DNA from: Anaerolinea sp.
GTDB taxonomy: Bacteria > Chloroflexota > Anaerolineae > Aggregatilineales > UBA2796
Length of the DNA stretch: 46,557 nucleotides
Assembly (NCBI GenBank): GCA_014879835.1
Contig: JACSRJ010000136.1
Span: 1-46,557, forward strand
Direction of reading: 5' to 3'
Part shown: positions 8,701 through 17,293 of the stretch, piece by piece
Position numbering within the stretch: the stretch's first letter is position 1
Layout: the number at the start of each line of letters is the position of its first letter
Translations under genes and position numbers: made by a program
The notes under the pieces: generated by a model
What the model was told of the DNA's origin: nothing
Seen by the model: the letters and a program-made list of their open reading frames with translations, nothing else
The model's database searches: none

Positions 8701-8774
8701 TCCCGAGGGTTGGATTTGAACCAACGTATGGCGAATTTACAGTCCGCTGCCTTAGGCCACTTGGCTACCTCGGG
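8701..8774 (-). tRNA. tRNA-Tyr (GUA) with short variable region
   Basis: A full cloverleaf can be drawn on the minus strand. Acceptor stem CCCGAGG/CCTCGGG with discriminator A (8701); 3-bp D stem GCC/GGC with 11-nt loop; anticodon stem GCGGA/TTCGC with loop CTGTAAA, giving anticodon GTA (Tyr); variable region CATAC (5 nt); T arm GTTGG-TTCAAAT-CCAAC. No CCA is encoded. Bacterial tRNA-Tyr is normally class II with a long variable arm and a G1-C72 pair; this one is class I-like with C1-G72, as in archaea and eukaryotes. The upstream promoter and terminator suggest it is expressed as a single-tRNA unit. Confidence 0.93.
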
Positions 8775-8793
8775 GGGTTCAGCCTGAGAGGGC

Positions 8794-8822
8794 ATTGTAC
8801 CTCATGCAGTAACCAACGTCAA
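8794..8822 (-). promoter_or_regulatory. Sigma-70-type promoter for tRNA-Tyr
   Basis: On the minus strand, -35 TTGACG (8817-8822) and -10 TACAAT (8794-8799) are separated by exactly 17 nt, about 20 nt before the tRNA 5' end. The same two hexamers with the same spacing occur before the receiver gene at 13510-13538. Confidence 0.8.
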
Positions 8823-8938
8823 CGGTGAAGTGTGGTCAGGTGAGGTTGAGTCCGCTCACCACGGACTCTCCCTAAGCGCCGCCCAAACGTAGGGAATGGG
8901 AGGGATTCCCACCGGGGAGATCCCCCTGATGAGCACTC

Positions 8939-8944
8939 TATAAT
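8939..8944 (+). promoter_or_regulatory. Possible -10 box TATAAT
   Basis: A perfect TATAAT lies about 95 nt upstream of the secreted protein gene at 9038. No recognisable -35 hexamer was found 16-19 nt before it, so this is a partial promoter call. The intergenic space 8823-9037 otherwise shows only short G/C-rich inverted repeats. Confidence 0.4.
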
Positions 8945-9037
8945 GTGAGTATACCCTCAAGACCCTGAGTCCTTCTTCCGGAGGTGGAACTATTTTTTTG
9001 TTTTTGTCGTCCTAGGGTTAAATCAAAGGAGTCTCAG

Positions 9038-9994
9038 ATGCACCTTATCTCCCGCATGATCATGACCGTCACCACTGTACTGCTGTTAGGGATGATCCTG
9101 CTCTCCCCGACGCCCAGTAGGGGCTTGGGGTTAAGTACCACCGCCACCCCTACCCCAAGCGCAGACCTTGATCCCGAACGGTTAGCCTTTCCGCTCCTGC
9201 CGCCCACCGATGAGCAGATCAAAGAGGCCAAGGCGTGCGATCTCACTGATCGCCCCAAGGCACTGCCAAGAAACTTCACCCCTGAGACCGCCTGTGATTG
9301 GGCGATGCTGGCTGTTGACTTTGCCAATCGCGCCCAAGAGGGTGCTGAAGTTTTGCCCGCTGCGAGAGAGGCGCTGATCAAAGCGATCTCGATGAATGCA
9401 GCGTTTTCGCAGGCGCTGCCCCTGCTTGCGGGCTACTTTGGCAAAGTGACTGTGGTGGAGGCACCCGCCTTCTTGCAGCAGCCCATTACCAGCATTATGG
9501 TGCAGCACAGTTTCGGCGGGCTGGGATCAAAACTCGAATACAACTACACCATCACTGAAGCGGATACTTCAACGCCGGTGATCAAGGGCACCTTTGCCAT
9601 TGATGATGGCAAAGAGACCCCCATCACCAGCCGCATTGATGGTAAGTTGGTACAGGCACTGGCGACCGCCCTCACTGACCTGATGCCCATCCGGGCACGG
9701 CTTCTCCTTCAGCCCTGTTGGGACGATTATCCTGATTGGAAGGTGAGCCTTACCTTCAAAGACGGCACGACCCTTGATTTAGAGACCAATCGTTCCAATA
9801 TCTTGTTTCACGGGGGGCCGTGGCAGGTGGTGATCAACGATCAGCGCTACATGCAGTTTTCGCCGGCCTTTTTGGAAGCGGCACTGGAGATCACCAAAGC
9901 CCTTAAACTGCCCTTAGGCGAAACCGCCGCGATGGGCTGCGGGGGGGTTCCCAACACCCTTGAGGTGGCCTATCCCGACAGCGCCTCTGACTGA
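9038..9994 (+). CDS. Secreted hypothetical protein
   Basis: Protein of 318 residues, not recognised. Residues 1-29 look like a Sec signal peptide: basic start, hydrophobic core TVTTVLLLGMILLS, then small residues. A short Thr/Pro linker (ATPTPS) follows and then a mature domain with a helical first half and a beta-rich second half. There is no lipobox cysteine directly after the hydrophobic core. The ATG at 9038 follows AAAGGAG with good spacing; the frame is open from 8984, but that start lacks a site and would spoil the signal peptide. It sits between the tRNA/pyr unit and trpB2 and shares no obvious function with either. Confidence 0.8.
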   Translation: MHLISRMIMTVTTVLLLGMILLSPTPSRGLGLSTTATPTPSADLDPERLAFPLLPPTDEQIKEAKACDLTDRPKALPRNFTPETACDWAMLAVDFANRAQEGAEVLPAAREALIKAISMNAAFSQALPLLAGYFGKVTVVEAPAFLQQPITSIMVQHSFGGLGSKLEYNYTITEADTSTPVIKGTFAIDDGKETPITSRIDGKLVQALATALTDLMPIRARLLLQPCWDDYPDWKVSLTFKDGTTLDLETNRSNILFHGGPWQVVINDQRYMQFSPAFLEAALEITKALKLPLGETAAMGCGGVPNTLEVAYPDSASD

Positions 9995-10143
9995 GTCTCC
10001 GACTGAGTACGGTGGCGGGGACAGGCTGCGCAGTCTATCCCTGCCATTTGTGCCCCCTGCCGATCCCCCGGTGCTCATTTGCGGCTACAATCCTCCCCTG
10101 CTTAGCTGCCAAGAGAATACATGCACCATTTTGAGGAGTTTCA

Positions 10144-11514
10144 ATGCCTGATAAGGTTCACACCAAATACCTTTTGAACGAAGATGAGATGCCCAAGGCA
10201 TGGTATAACGTTGTGCCGGATCTGCCTAAGCCACCTGCACCCGTACTGCATCCCGGAACCAAACAGCCCGTGGGCCCAGATGACCTTGCGCCGCTCTTCC
10301 CGATGGCGCTGATCATGCAGGAAGTGAGCGCAGATCGCTATATCGAAATCCCAGAGCCAATCCGCGCTGTATACCGCCAATGGCGTCCTTCGCCTTTATT
10401 CCGCGCTCGTCAACTGGAAAAGGCGCTGGATACGCCTGCCCGTATCTACTACAAATATGAAGGGGTCAGTCCTGCGGGCAGCCATAAACCCAATACCGCA
10501 GTGGCGCAGGCGTGGTACAACAAGCAGGAAGGGGTCAAAAAGATCGTCACCGAGACCGGGGCGGGGCAGTGGGGATCTTCGCTGGCCATGGCGGGCGCAT
10601 TCTTTGGCATTGAAGTTGAAGTTTTTATGGTCAAGGTGAGCTACAACCAGAAACCTTACCGCCGTCACATGATGGAGACCTTCGGGGCGACCGTTCATGC
10701 CAGCCCCAGTGAACTGACCGACGCGGGCAAGGGCATTCTTGCCAAAGACCCCGGCAATTTAGGCAGTTTGGGCATCGCCATCAGTGAAGCCGTGGAGATG
10801 GTCGCCAAAAGCGGTGGCAAGGCGAAGTACTCACTGGGCAGTGTGCTCAATCATGTGCTGCTGCATCAGACCATCATCGGTGAAGAATCCCTGCTCCAGA
10901 TGGCACAGGCGGACGATTATCCGGATGTGGTGATCGGCTGCGTGGGCGGGGGCAGCAACATGGCGGGCTTGGTTTTCCCCTTTGTGGGGGAAGCGCGCCG
11001 TAAAGGACTCAAAACACGCTTTTTGGCCGCTGAACCGATGGCCTGTCCTAGTCTGACCAAAGGCATCTATGCCTATGATTTTGGGGACACCGTGGGCATG
11101 ACTCCATTGGTGAAGATGCACACCTTAGGGCACGACTTTATGCCTGCGGGCATCCATGCAGGTGGACTGCGTTATCACGGCATGTCACCGCTGATCTCGC
11201 TGCTGCACGATGAGGGGATCGTGGAGGCGCAGGCCTATTACCAGCGCGCCTGTTTTGAGGCGGGGGTCAAGTTTGCACGCACCGAGGGGATCATCCCCGC
11301 CCCCGAATCGACTCATGCGATCTGCGCGGCCCTCGAAGAGGCTGAGGCCGCCAAACGCGAAGGTAAGGAGCGGGTGATCCTCTTTAACCTTTCTGGGCAT
11401 GGGCACTTTGATATGGCGTCCTATGATGCTTATTTCAGCGGCAAGCTGGAAGATTACGAGTACCCCTCAGAAGCGGTGGATGCAGCGCAGCATCGTCTGC
11501 CCAGTGTGGGTTGA
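10144..11514 (+). CDS. trpB2: Tryptophan synthase beta-like protein, TrpB2 type
   Basis: PLP enzyme of 456 residues of the TrpB2 group, which is longer than canonical TrpB and often found without an adjacent trpA. The PLP lysine is K115 in AGSHKPN; the conserved glutamate region is TETGAGQWG (136-144, E137), and GGGSN binds the PLP phosphate. The N-terminal [13 protein letters not shown] segment is typical of TrpB2. It probably makes tryptophan from indole and serine; a serine deaminase or indole-salvage role has been proposed for the group. No other trp gene lies nearby. GAGGAG precedes the ATG. Confidence 0.95.
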   Translation: MPDKVHTKYLLNEDEMPKAWYNVVPDLPKPPAPVLHPGTKQPVGPDDLAPLFPMALIMQEVSADRYIEIPEPIRAVYRQWRPSPLFRARQLEKALDTPARIYYKYEGVSPAGSHKPNTAVAQAWYNKQEGVKKIVTETGAGQWGSSLAMAGAFFGIEVEVFMVKVSYNQKPYRRHMMETFGATVHASPSELTDAGKGILAKDPGNLGSLGIAISEAVEMVAKSGGKAKYSLGSVLNHVLLHQTIIGEESLLQMAQADDYPDVVIGCVGGGSNMAGLVFPFVGEARRKGLKTRFLAAEPMACPSLTKGIYAYDFGDTVGMTPLVKMHTLGHDFMPAGIHAGGLRYHGMSPLISLLHDEGIVEAQAYYQRACFEAGVKFARTEGIIPAPESTHAICAALEEAEAAKREGKERVILFNLSGHGHFDMASYDAYFSGKLEDYEYPSEAVDAAQHRLPSVG

Positions 11515-11566
11515 TCTGAACCGTCTGAACCTAAAAGGATAGTCATCCGTCCACACACCTCGATTC

Positions 11567-11617
11567 AAAAAAGAAGGTGGCTCCTTGGGGCGGCAAGGCC
11601 TCAAAGAGTCACCTTCT
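11567..11617 (-). terminator. Intrinsic terminator for the FAD oxidoreductase gene
   Basis: On the minus strand, stem AGAAGGTG / CACCTTCT (11610-11617 with 11572-11579) is followed by TTTTTT (11567-11572). An inner stem CCTTG/CAAGG strengthens the hairpin. It lies 27 nt past the stop at 11644. It could also slow read-through from trpB2 on the opposite strand. Confidence 0.8.
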
Positions 11618-11643
11618 GTCCAAGGGTCAAATCGCCTGTCCGG

Positions 11644-12963
11644 TTACAGGGCGTTTTCGTCGTGTTCGACCCACGGCACATCGATCCCAAAGTCTGCAAA
11701 GATGGGATCGGGCAGCGGACGGTTCAGCACTTTGGCCGCGACCACTTCGCCCGCACTAGGTGCGGCCATTATCCCGTGTCCGGAATGGGCGATACTCAGG
11801 TACAACCCTTTCACTCCCGGATAAGCGTCAAGGATGGCCCGTTCGCTGTCATAGGGGCGTTTGCTCCCATCAGGGGCGGTTGAATAGGCGGCGGTAGCGT
11901 CACGGTACACATAATAACCGATGTTGTGTCGGCCCCGCAGATAGCGGGGATCACCAAAGCCTTCACCGGGTGTATGTTTAAACTGGCGCATAAACAAAAG
12001 CATCCCTAGTGAGGGGAAACGTGGGTCTCGAAGGGCCTCAATCGGTTCTATGGGTTCAAGCAGATGATCACGGACTGGCTCGCCGGGTAGGGCGTTTTTG
12101 GTGTTCCACGAGTATTCCCACCCCATAATCGCGCCCTGATTGGCTTCTGGGCGAATATGGGGATAAGGGGCGCTGCCGATGACCATCGGCCCATCTTCGG
12201 GGTAGGTTTCATGTCGCCACGCGGAGGTGAATGACTGTCTCGGACGGATGACCAGAGGCAGCTTTAGTCCCGCGTTTTTGGCGATCAAGATCGCGTTTGC
12301 GCCAGCGGCAATGACCACCTTGGGGGCGCTGATTGTGCCCACGCTGGTGCTAACCCCTTCAACGGTCTCACCCTTGAGCAGCAAGCGCACATTCTTTACC
12401 CCTAAGAGCACGGTGGCCGAAGGCGCACTTTTGACCATCCGATACACCAGCGCATTGGAATCGATCCAACCAGCAGAGGGATCAAACTTTGCCCCAATCA
12501 GGGCTTTACCCAACCAACCAAAACGCTTCTGAACTTCATTGGTCTCTAGATACTCGATATGGTTTAAGCCGATGGTATGAAGGTACTGTACCTCGCGTCG
12601 GTAAAAGTCCGCCTGAGACTCGTTCAGGGCGCAAAAAAGGTAACCCCGCTGGCGTACCGAGAGGGCCTGAGCGGAACCTTCGCCAAAATATTCATCGGCA
12701 TGAAGCATGATCTCTACGCTGCGGGTCATTTGGGCCGCTAGGCAGCGGGCGCTCCAGCAGGTGCGAAAATTCTCTAGCGAGGCCAGCGAACTGCCTGCCG
12801 CAAGCTGATCGCCAGCCTCGATCAGCACCGTCTGAATCCCCGGTTGAGCACGCTCCAGCGCCCACACGACACCAGCCCCGGCAGGGCCGCCGCCGATCAC
12901 GATGACATCAGCAGTTTTGGGCATTTCTTCAGGGGTTGGGGTATATACAAATCGATGAGTCAT
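11644..12963 (-). CDS. FAD-dependent oxidoreductase, DAO family
   Basis: Flavoprotein of 439 residues resembling sarcosine/glycine oxidase and D-amino-acid dehydrogenase. The dinucleotide-binding motif VIGGGPAGAG is at 22-31 with the acidic strand end VLIEAGD. A second FAD contact lies at the C-terminus (the segment LYLSIAHSGHGIMAAPSAGE). The central substrate domain carries the rest of the beta-rich fold. It probably oxidises a secondary or D-amino acid, but the sequence does not fix the substrate. AGGGAAC precedes the ATG. It converges with trpB2 and follows the receiver gene terminator. Confidence 0.88.
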   Translation of the reverse strand: MTHRFVYTPTPEEMPKTADVIVIGGGPAGAGVVWALERAQPGIQTVLIEAGDQLAAGSSLASLENFRTCWSARCLAAQMTRSVEIMLHADEYFGEGSAQALSVRQRGYLFCALNESQADFYRREVQYLHTIGLNHIEYLETNEVQKRFGWLGKALIGAKFDPSAGWIDSNALVYRMVKSAPSATVLLGVKNVRLLLKGETVEGVSTSVGTISAPKVVIAAGANAILIAKNAGLKLPLVIRPRQSFTSAWRHETYPEDGPMVIGSAPYPHIRPEANQGAIMGWEYSWNTKNALPGEPVRDHLLEPIEPIEALRDPRFPSLGMLLFMRQFKHTPGEGFGDPRYLRGRHNIGYYVYRDATAAYSTAPDGSKRPYDSERAILDAYPGVKGLYLSIAHSGHGIMAAPSAGEVVAAKVLNRPLPDPIFADFGIDVPWVEHDENAL

Positions 12964-12983
12964 TTTTTAGATGTTCCCTAAAA

Positions 12984-13012
12984 ACAAAAAACCTGTGCCA
13001 GAGACACAGGTT
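12984..13012 (-). terminator. Intrinsic terminator after the receiver gene
   Basis: On the minus strand, stem AACCTGTG / CACAGGTT with a 7-nt loop is followed by T-rich sequence running to about 12981. It lies 40 nt below the stop of the receiver gene at 13052 and separates it from the FAD oxidoreductase gene. Confidence 0.88.
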
Positions 13013-13051
13013 GATTACAGCACTAAATAGGCATTTCCGCAACGGAAGGGC

Positions 13052-13483
13052 TTAGCCCTGATAGGTGCGCCGTCCATGACGGTTGATCAACTGGCGCATG
13101 GTCGAATTGACCTGCCCCCCCTCAATATCATTGAGCAGTTCGCGGATCAAGGATGGGCTGGATGGTTTGACCATAAACACATTGCTGCCAGCGTGCATCG
13201 CTTCGCGGATCACGTCTGAATCGTCATCCATCGAGACCATCACCACAATTGCATCGGGCGCTTGTTTACGAGCCAGCGCCGTTACTTCACTGCCTCGTCC
13301 ATCAGGGAGGTGATAATCAATCAAATAGAGGGAAATATCACTGCTCACCTGCTCCGCTCCGGTGGTACGATCCGATGCCATGACCACATCATAACCGTGA
13401 TCGGTCAGCATCAAATCCCAAATAGAGCGATTTGCATAGTCGTCGTCAACGATGAGAGCGCGCCTCTCAGCCATAGTCCTCAC
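13052..13483 (-). CDS. Stand-alone response regulator receiver
   Basis: Single REC domain of up to 143 residues with no output domain. Phospho-acceptor D56 in YLIDYHLPDG, acid pair VDDD (12-15), switch residue S84 in VMVSMDD, and lysine K106 in FMVKPSSP. The frame can start at GTG 13483 or ATG 13474; GTGAGG itself could be the ribosome site for the ATG, so the start is uncertain. It has its own good promoter and terminator, making it monocistronic. The nearest kinase (15566-17146) is on the same strand but separated by mutL. Output is presumably through protein-protein contact. Confidence 0.92.
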   Translation of the reverse strand: MRTMAERRALIVDDDYANRSIWDLMLTDHGYDVVMASDRTTGAEQVSSDISLYLIDYHLPDGRGSEVTALARKQAPDAIVVMVSMDDDSDVIREAMHAGSNVFMVKPSSPSLIRELLNDIEGGQVNSTMRQLINRHGRRTYQG

Positions 13484-13509
13484 ACCCGCCTTTCAGCACA
13501 CAGAACCTG

Positions 13510-13538
13510 ATTGTAGCTAGAACCCCACAAAGCGTCAA
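13510..13538 (-). promoter_or_regulatory. Sigma-70-type promoter for the receiver gene
   Basis: Minus strand -35 TTGACG (13533-13538), 17-nt spacer, -10 TACAAT (13510-13515), about 27 nt before the GTG start. It matches the tRNA-Tyr promoter hexamers and spacing exactly, suggesting the local housekeeping consensus. Confidence 0.8.
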
Positions 13539-13547
13539 CTTATCATT

Positions 13548-13595
13548 AAAAAAGCGATCTGATCTAAAAAATAAAAATAGTCTCTGATCCGCTTT
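13548..13595 (-). terminator. Probable terminator after mutL
   Basis: On the minus strand, AAAGCG-G-ATC pairs with GATCGCTTT (one bulged G), with an A/T-rich loop, and is followed by TTTTT at 13552-13548. It lies about 90 nt past the mutL stop and just above the next promoter. Confidence 0.6.
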
Positions 13596-13685
13596 GAGCT
13601 TATCACACGATTGGGGTCAGGTGCTCATCCCGACCTAAAAACGTGTCCAGCTTGCGGCTTTTGCACCATGAGGAATGCCTCCCTT

Positions 13686-15560
13686 CTAGGTGCGCCCAAA
13701 CTCTTTTGCCAGTTGGTCTGCCCCAATATGAATCATGGTTGGGCGGCCATGGGGGCAGGTGCGCGGAAATTCGCACCGTTCCAACTGTTTCATCAAATTT
13801 ACCATTTCTTGGTAACTCAGGGTCTGTCCGGCTTTAACTGCCCCCGCTTTACAGATGCGCAGCACAATTTGAGCTTCAATGGTCGATTCGCCCGGCCGCA
13901 GCCCCCGCTCTAGATCGGAGAGGATGCTGACCACTGCCTCGCCCGGATCGGACTCAGTCAGTACGGCCGGTACTGCCTGCACCCGGAACAGGCTGCCCCC
14001 AAACGGTTCCAGTTCAAACCCGACCGATTGCAAAGCCTCTGCATACTCATCCACCAGACGGGCTGCGGCTGCTGAAAGCTGCACCGTGATCCCTTCGAGG
14101 GTATGTTGGGCGATGGGGCGTTTTGCGGCTTGTGCGGCCATGAACTGCTCATACAAAATGCGCTCATGAGCGGCGTGCTGATCCACCAGATAGAGCGCGG
14201 CAGGACCTTCAGCAAGAATATACATGGCTGCAAGCTGCCCAATCACCCGCATGGGGGGCAAGCTGCGGCGGCGGGTCTCCGGAGGCAGCTCGTAGGAAAA
14301 ATCCACCTGATCGGGGGCAGATTCAGGTGTGGAGGGGCGTTCTTGCGGCGGAATCTGCCCAGTGTAACGTCCGGCATCATGATCAGGCAGATCAAGATCA
14401 AGTTGGGTAGGCTGGACGGTCTGGTTCGGTCCGTATGCGGCGGTGCGCCAAGGGGCCGGGCTGGACGTCGGCATCCCCGGTTGATCAAGCTCCATCCCGA
14501 TAGGAGCAGTCTCCGCGCCCTCCGGGGTTCGTCCGCTGCCCAAACCGGGTACGGGCGCACGGGTGATCACCGCCCGCCGCACGGATCGTTGAACCGCCCC
14601 AAACACCGCCTCTGGGGAACGGAAGCGAACCTCAGCCTTGGTCGGGTGAACATTGACATCCACTTCACTCGGTTCAAGCTGGATCATCACCACGGCAATC
14701 GGGTAACGATCTGAAGGCATGAGGGTGTGGTAAGCTTGGGCCACGGCATAGGTCAGGCTGGTATCCTGAATCGCCCGTCCATTGACAAATAAGGTGATAT
14801 GGCTGCGGGTGTTGCGGTTGAGATGGGGCGTACTGGTATAGCCCCAAACCGCAATCTCAGGTAGATCGGGGCGGGGCGGGGGCAGAGGCACCACTTCGAT
14901 CATGTCGCGCATGATCTCCAGCCCAAGGGCCTCCACCAGCACATCAGCCAGATCGCCGTTGCCGCTGGTGGTGAAGGTCATGCGCCCATCCTGACTCAGG
15001 GTGAAGCGCACGTTGGGGTAGGCCATCGCATAACGAGCGATGATGGTGTCGATGTGGCGACGTTCGGTTGATTCTGCTTTGAGAAATTTGAGGCGCGCAG
15101 GGGTGTTGTAGAACAGGTCTTCGACTGTGATCACGGTGCCTACCGCGGCCCCTACTGGCGCACGCTCCAAAAGGGAACCGCCCTCCAATCGAAGGCGCAT
15201 CCCTGCCTGCTGCCCTTCCACCCGGGTGAGCATGGTCACCCGCGACACGGCCGCGATACTCGCTAGGGCTTCCCCCCGAAAGCCTAAGGTGTGGATGTTA
15301 TCCAGATCATCAATGGTGGTCAGTTTGCTGGTCGCGTGGCGCACAAAAGCGACCTCAGCTTCATCAGGGGCAATGCCGGAGCCGTCATCGGTGATGCGGA
15401 TCAACCGCCTACCGCCGCCCTCCACCTCCACCCGGATCGTGCGCGCCCCTGCATCAAGGGCGTTTTCGATTAACTCCTTGACCACCGAGGCGGGGCGTTC
15501 AACCACTTCCCCGGCGGCAATCTGAGCGGCAACGATCTCCGACAGGACGCGAATGGGCAT
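13686..15560 (-). CDS. mutL: DNA mismatch repair protein MutL
   Basis: Protein of 624 residues. N-terminal GHKL ATPase: ENALDAGA (32-39), DDGSGI (58-63), and GFRGEAL (93-99). A Pro/Gln-rich linker covers about 340-430. The C-terminal dimerisation domain carries the metal-binding endonuclease motif DQHAAHERILYE (460-471), matching DQHAx2Ex4E, plus CPHGRPT (602-608). So it should be a nicking MutL, as in bacteria without MutH. No mutS is in the window. The start lies 5 nt after the stop of an upstream sensor kinase, implying cotranscription. Confidence 0.97.
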   Translation of the reverse strand: MPIRVLSEIVAAQIAAGEVVERPASVVKELIENALDAGARTIRVEVEGGGRRLIRITDDGSGIAPDEAEVAFVRHATSKLTTIDDLDNIHTLGFRGEALASIAAVSRVTMLTRVEGQQAGMRLRLEGGSLLERAPVGAAVGTVITVEDLFYNTPARLKFLKAESTERRHIDTIIARYAMAYPNVRFTLSQDGRMTFTTSGNGDLADVLVEALGLEIMRDMIEVVPLPPPRPDLPEIAVWGYTSTPHLNRNTRSHITLFVNGRAIQDTSLTYAVAQAYHTLMPSDRYPIAVVMIQLEPSEVDVNVHPTKAEVRFRSPEAVFGAVQRSVRRAVITRAPVPGLGSGRTPEGAETAPIGMELDQPGMPTSSPAPWRTAAYGPNQTVQPTQLDLDLPDHDAGRYTGQIPPQERPSTPESAPDQVDFSYELPPETRRRSLPPMRVIGQLAAMYILAEGPAALYLVDQHAAHERILYEQFMAAQAAKRPIAQHTLEGITVQLSAAAARLVDEYAEALQSVGFELEPFGGSLFRVQAVPAVLTESDPGEAVVSILSDLERGLRPGESTIEAQIVLRICKAGAVKAGQTLSYQEMVNLMKQLERCEFPRTCPHGRPTMIHIGADQLAKEFGRT

Positions 15561-15565
15561 AGCGA

Positions 15566-17146
15566 TCAGGTCGCTTTTCCACCCATCAGGTTTTCGTCCA
15601 CCAATGGGATGTGAAGGGTGAAGGTGCTGCCTACCCCTTCCTTGCTCACAAGGGTAGCGTCCCCCAGATGGCGCTGTGCGATACGACGCACATTGTACAG
15701 ACCCAACCCGCTGCCCGGAACCCGATCATGTTCTTTGCGGCGCAGTCGGGTGAACAATTCAAAGAGCTTCTTTTGATTTTCCTCGGAGATGCCCAACCCC
15801 GTATCGGCGACGTGAATACGCACCTGCTCGTCTGAGATCAAGGCTGTGACCGTGACTTTGCCCCCATCCGGGGTGTATTTAATGGCATTATCGACCAGAT
15901 TGCCCAGAGCGCGCTTCATGCTCTCATCAAGATTCATCACGGGCAGGTTGGGCGCAAGATCAAGGCTGAGATTGATCTTCTTTTTCTCTGCCGCCGGACG
16001 ATAAAAGTTCACAATGTCACTGATCATCTGGGAAATATCCACAGGTTCCCGGCTCAGGCGGTAATTGCCATCAGCATCAAAGCGGTTCGCATCCACAATC
16101 TTATCGATCAGGTCATTCACATAGGTGATCCCTGTCTCGATTTTGCCCAACATCTCATGGAATTTTGGGATCGAGCTTTCCATGCCAGAGAGGATGTTTA
16201 CGTACCCCCGCATAAAGGTCAGGGGGTTGCGCATATCATGGCTGATGGTGCTGGTCATTTCCTTCTGATTATCGCGCAGGCGGCGATAGCGACTGATGTC
16301 TCGAAGCATCAGGACGCGCCCGATCCGCCCTTGGGATGTATCCACAATATCGGAGACGCGGGGCGCGAAGTAGTGCCCCTCAATACTGCGCCATTCGATG
16401 TTATCCACCCCACCGTCTCGTAGAAGCGCCACCAAGGGTTCAGCTTCTGCGTCCTTGAAGGCTTCGTCCGCAGATTTCCCCAGTGCCTGCGCGGCCGTCA
16501 CCTTAAAAACGTCTTCTGCCGCAGGATTGAGGAGGATGATCTGATTGGTGGCGTTGGTCACCAGTACCGGATCGCCGCTGCTGGTAAGGATTGCAGCTAG
16601 TCGCTCGCGTTCATAACGGGCTTCTTCAAAGGCGTGACCATTGGCGATGGCCACGGCTGTCTGAGCCGCAAGGATTAAGGCAAAATTACGCTCCGCTGCG
16701 GTGAAGACATGCGGTTTTGCACATGCCGCCCACAGGACTCCGCAGCGTGCCCCATGCGCCATCAAAGGCAGAGCGATGAGGCTTTGGTAGTGCCCTCCAA
16801 ACCCCGCAAGGGTTGAAGGAAAAGTGCCCCCTTCAACGATCAGTGGTGTTGTCTGGGTCTCAAGCAGTCCGATCAAGGTTTGATCATGGCTATGGAAGGC
16901 GGATTCATCTGCCCCCAGCGTGCCGGCGGTGATCGCCGTCTTTTTGCTGCTGAGGACAATCCTCAGCCCATCGGTACTCAGCCCTTGCAGCCCCAACCGA
17001 GCCAGATCGGACAGAATCTGATCCAAAGCGCCACCCTGTGCGATGCGCAGGGCGATCTCCAACAGAAGGTTCTGTTCACGAACATAATGTTGTAATTGTG
17101 TTTCCCAATTATTGTTGGTGTGGGGCAACCCTAAGTCATTGGTCAT
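15566..17146 (-). CDS. Soluble GAF-PAS sensor histidine kinase
   Basis: Protein of 526 residues without membrane segments. GAF domain about 25-170, PAS about 183-290 (the segment DPVLVTNATNQIILLNPAAE), HisKA with H303 in SHDMRNPL, N-box LGNLVDNAIKYT (414-425), G1 DTGLGIS (448-454) and G2 GSGLGLY (478-484). It should autophosphorylate in response to an intracellular signal. The partner may be the stand-alone receiver at 13052-13483, on the same strand beyond mutL; this is inferred from proximity. It is transcribed from a promoter at 17191-17220 and runs into mutL. Confidence 0.95.
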   Translation of the reverse strand: MTNDLGLPHTNNNWETQLQHYVREQNLLLEIALRIAQGGALDQILSDLARLGLQGLSTDGLRIVLSSKKTAITAGTLGADESAFHSHDQTLIGLLETQTTPLIVEGGTFPSTLAGFGGHYQSLIALPLMAHGARCGVLWAACAKPHVFTAAERNFALILAAQTAVAIANGHAFEEARYERERLAAILTSSGDPVLVTNATNQIILLNPAAEDVFKVTAAQALGKSADEAFKDAEAEPLVALLRDGGVDNIEWRSIEGHYFAPRVSDIVDTSQGRIGRVLMLRDISRYRRLRDNQKEMTSTISHDMRNPLTFMRGYVNILSGMESSIPKFHEMLGKIETGITYVNDLIDKIVDANRFDADGNYRLSREPVDISQMISDIVNFYRPAAEKKKINLSLDLAPNLPVMNLDESMKRALGNLVDNAIKYTPDGGKVTVTALISDEQVRIHVADTGLGISEENQKKLFELFTRLRRKEHDRVPGSGLGLYNVRRIAQRHLGDATLVSKEGVGSTFTLHIPLVDENLMGGKAT

Positions 17147-17190
17147 GAGACATTCTGCCGCATTCTTGATCGAACTGTAGAATAATGCGC

Positions 17191-17220
17191 ATTATATCAC
17201 CCCGAAAACGTGACCTGCAA
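17191..17220 (-). promoter_or_regulatory. Promoter for the kinase-mutL unit
   Basis: Minus strand -35 TTGCAG (17215-17220), 18-nt spacer, -10 TATAAT (17191-17196), about 45 nt upstream of the kinase ATG. The -10 is perfect and the -35 is moderate. Confidence 0.65.
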
Positions 17221-17232
17221 CGTTCCCCGATG

Positions 17233-17276
17233 GATGACACAGGCTCAAATTCAGGTTGAATGGGGCCTGTGTCATC
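17233..17276 (-). terminator. Long hairpin downstream of the secreted-protein gene
   Basis: Perfect 12-bp inverted repeat GATGACACAGGC (17233-17244) / GCCTGTGTCATC (17265-17276) with an inner ATTCA/TGAAT stem. It sits 17 nt past the stop at 17294 and upstream of the kinase promoter. It lacks a T-tract on both strands, so it may act as a boundary or RNA-stabilising hairpin rather than a classical terminator. Confidence 0.5.
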
Positions 17277-17293
17277 TCAAAAGAATAACCGCC

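Noticed and set aside
11567-11617. T-box or riboswitch near trpB2
   Set aside because: The hairpin lies downstream of trpB2, and on the minus strand it ends in a T-run, so a terminator for the oxidoreductase gene explains it. No T-box core sequence is present.
14103-14714. Long plus-strand open frame opposite mutL
   Set aside because: It is a mirror of the conserved mutL coding sequence; long antisense frames are expected in GC-rich DNA.
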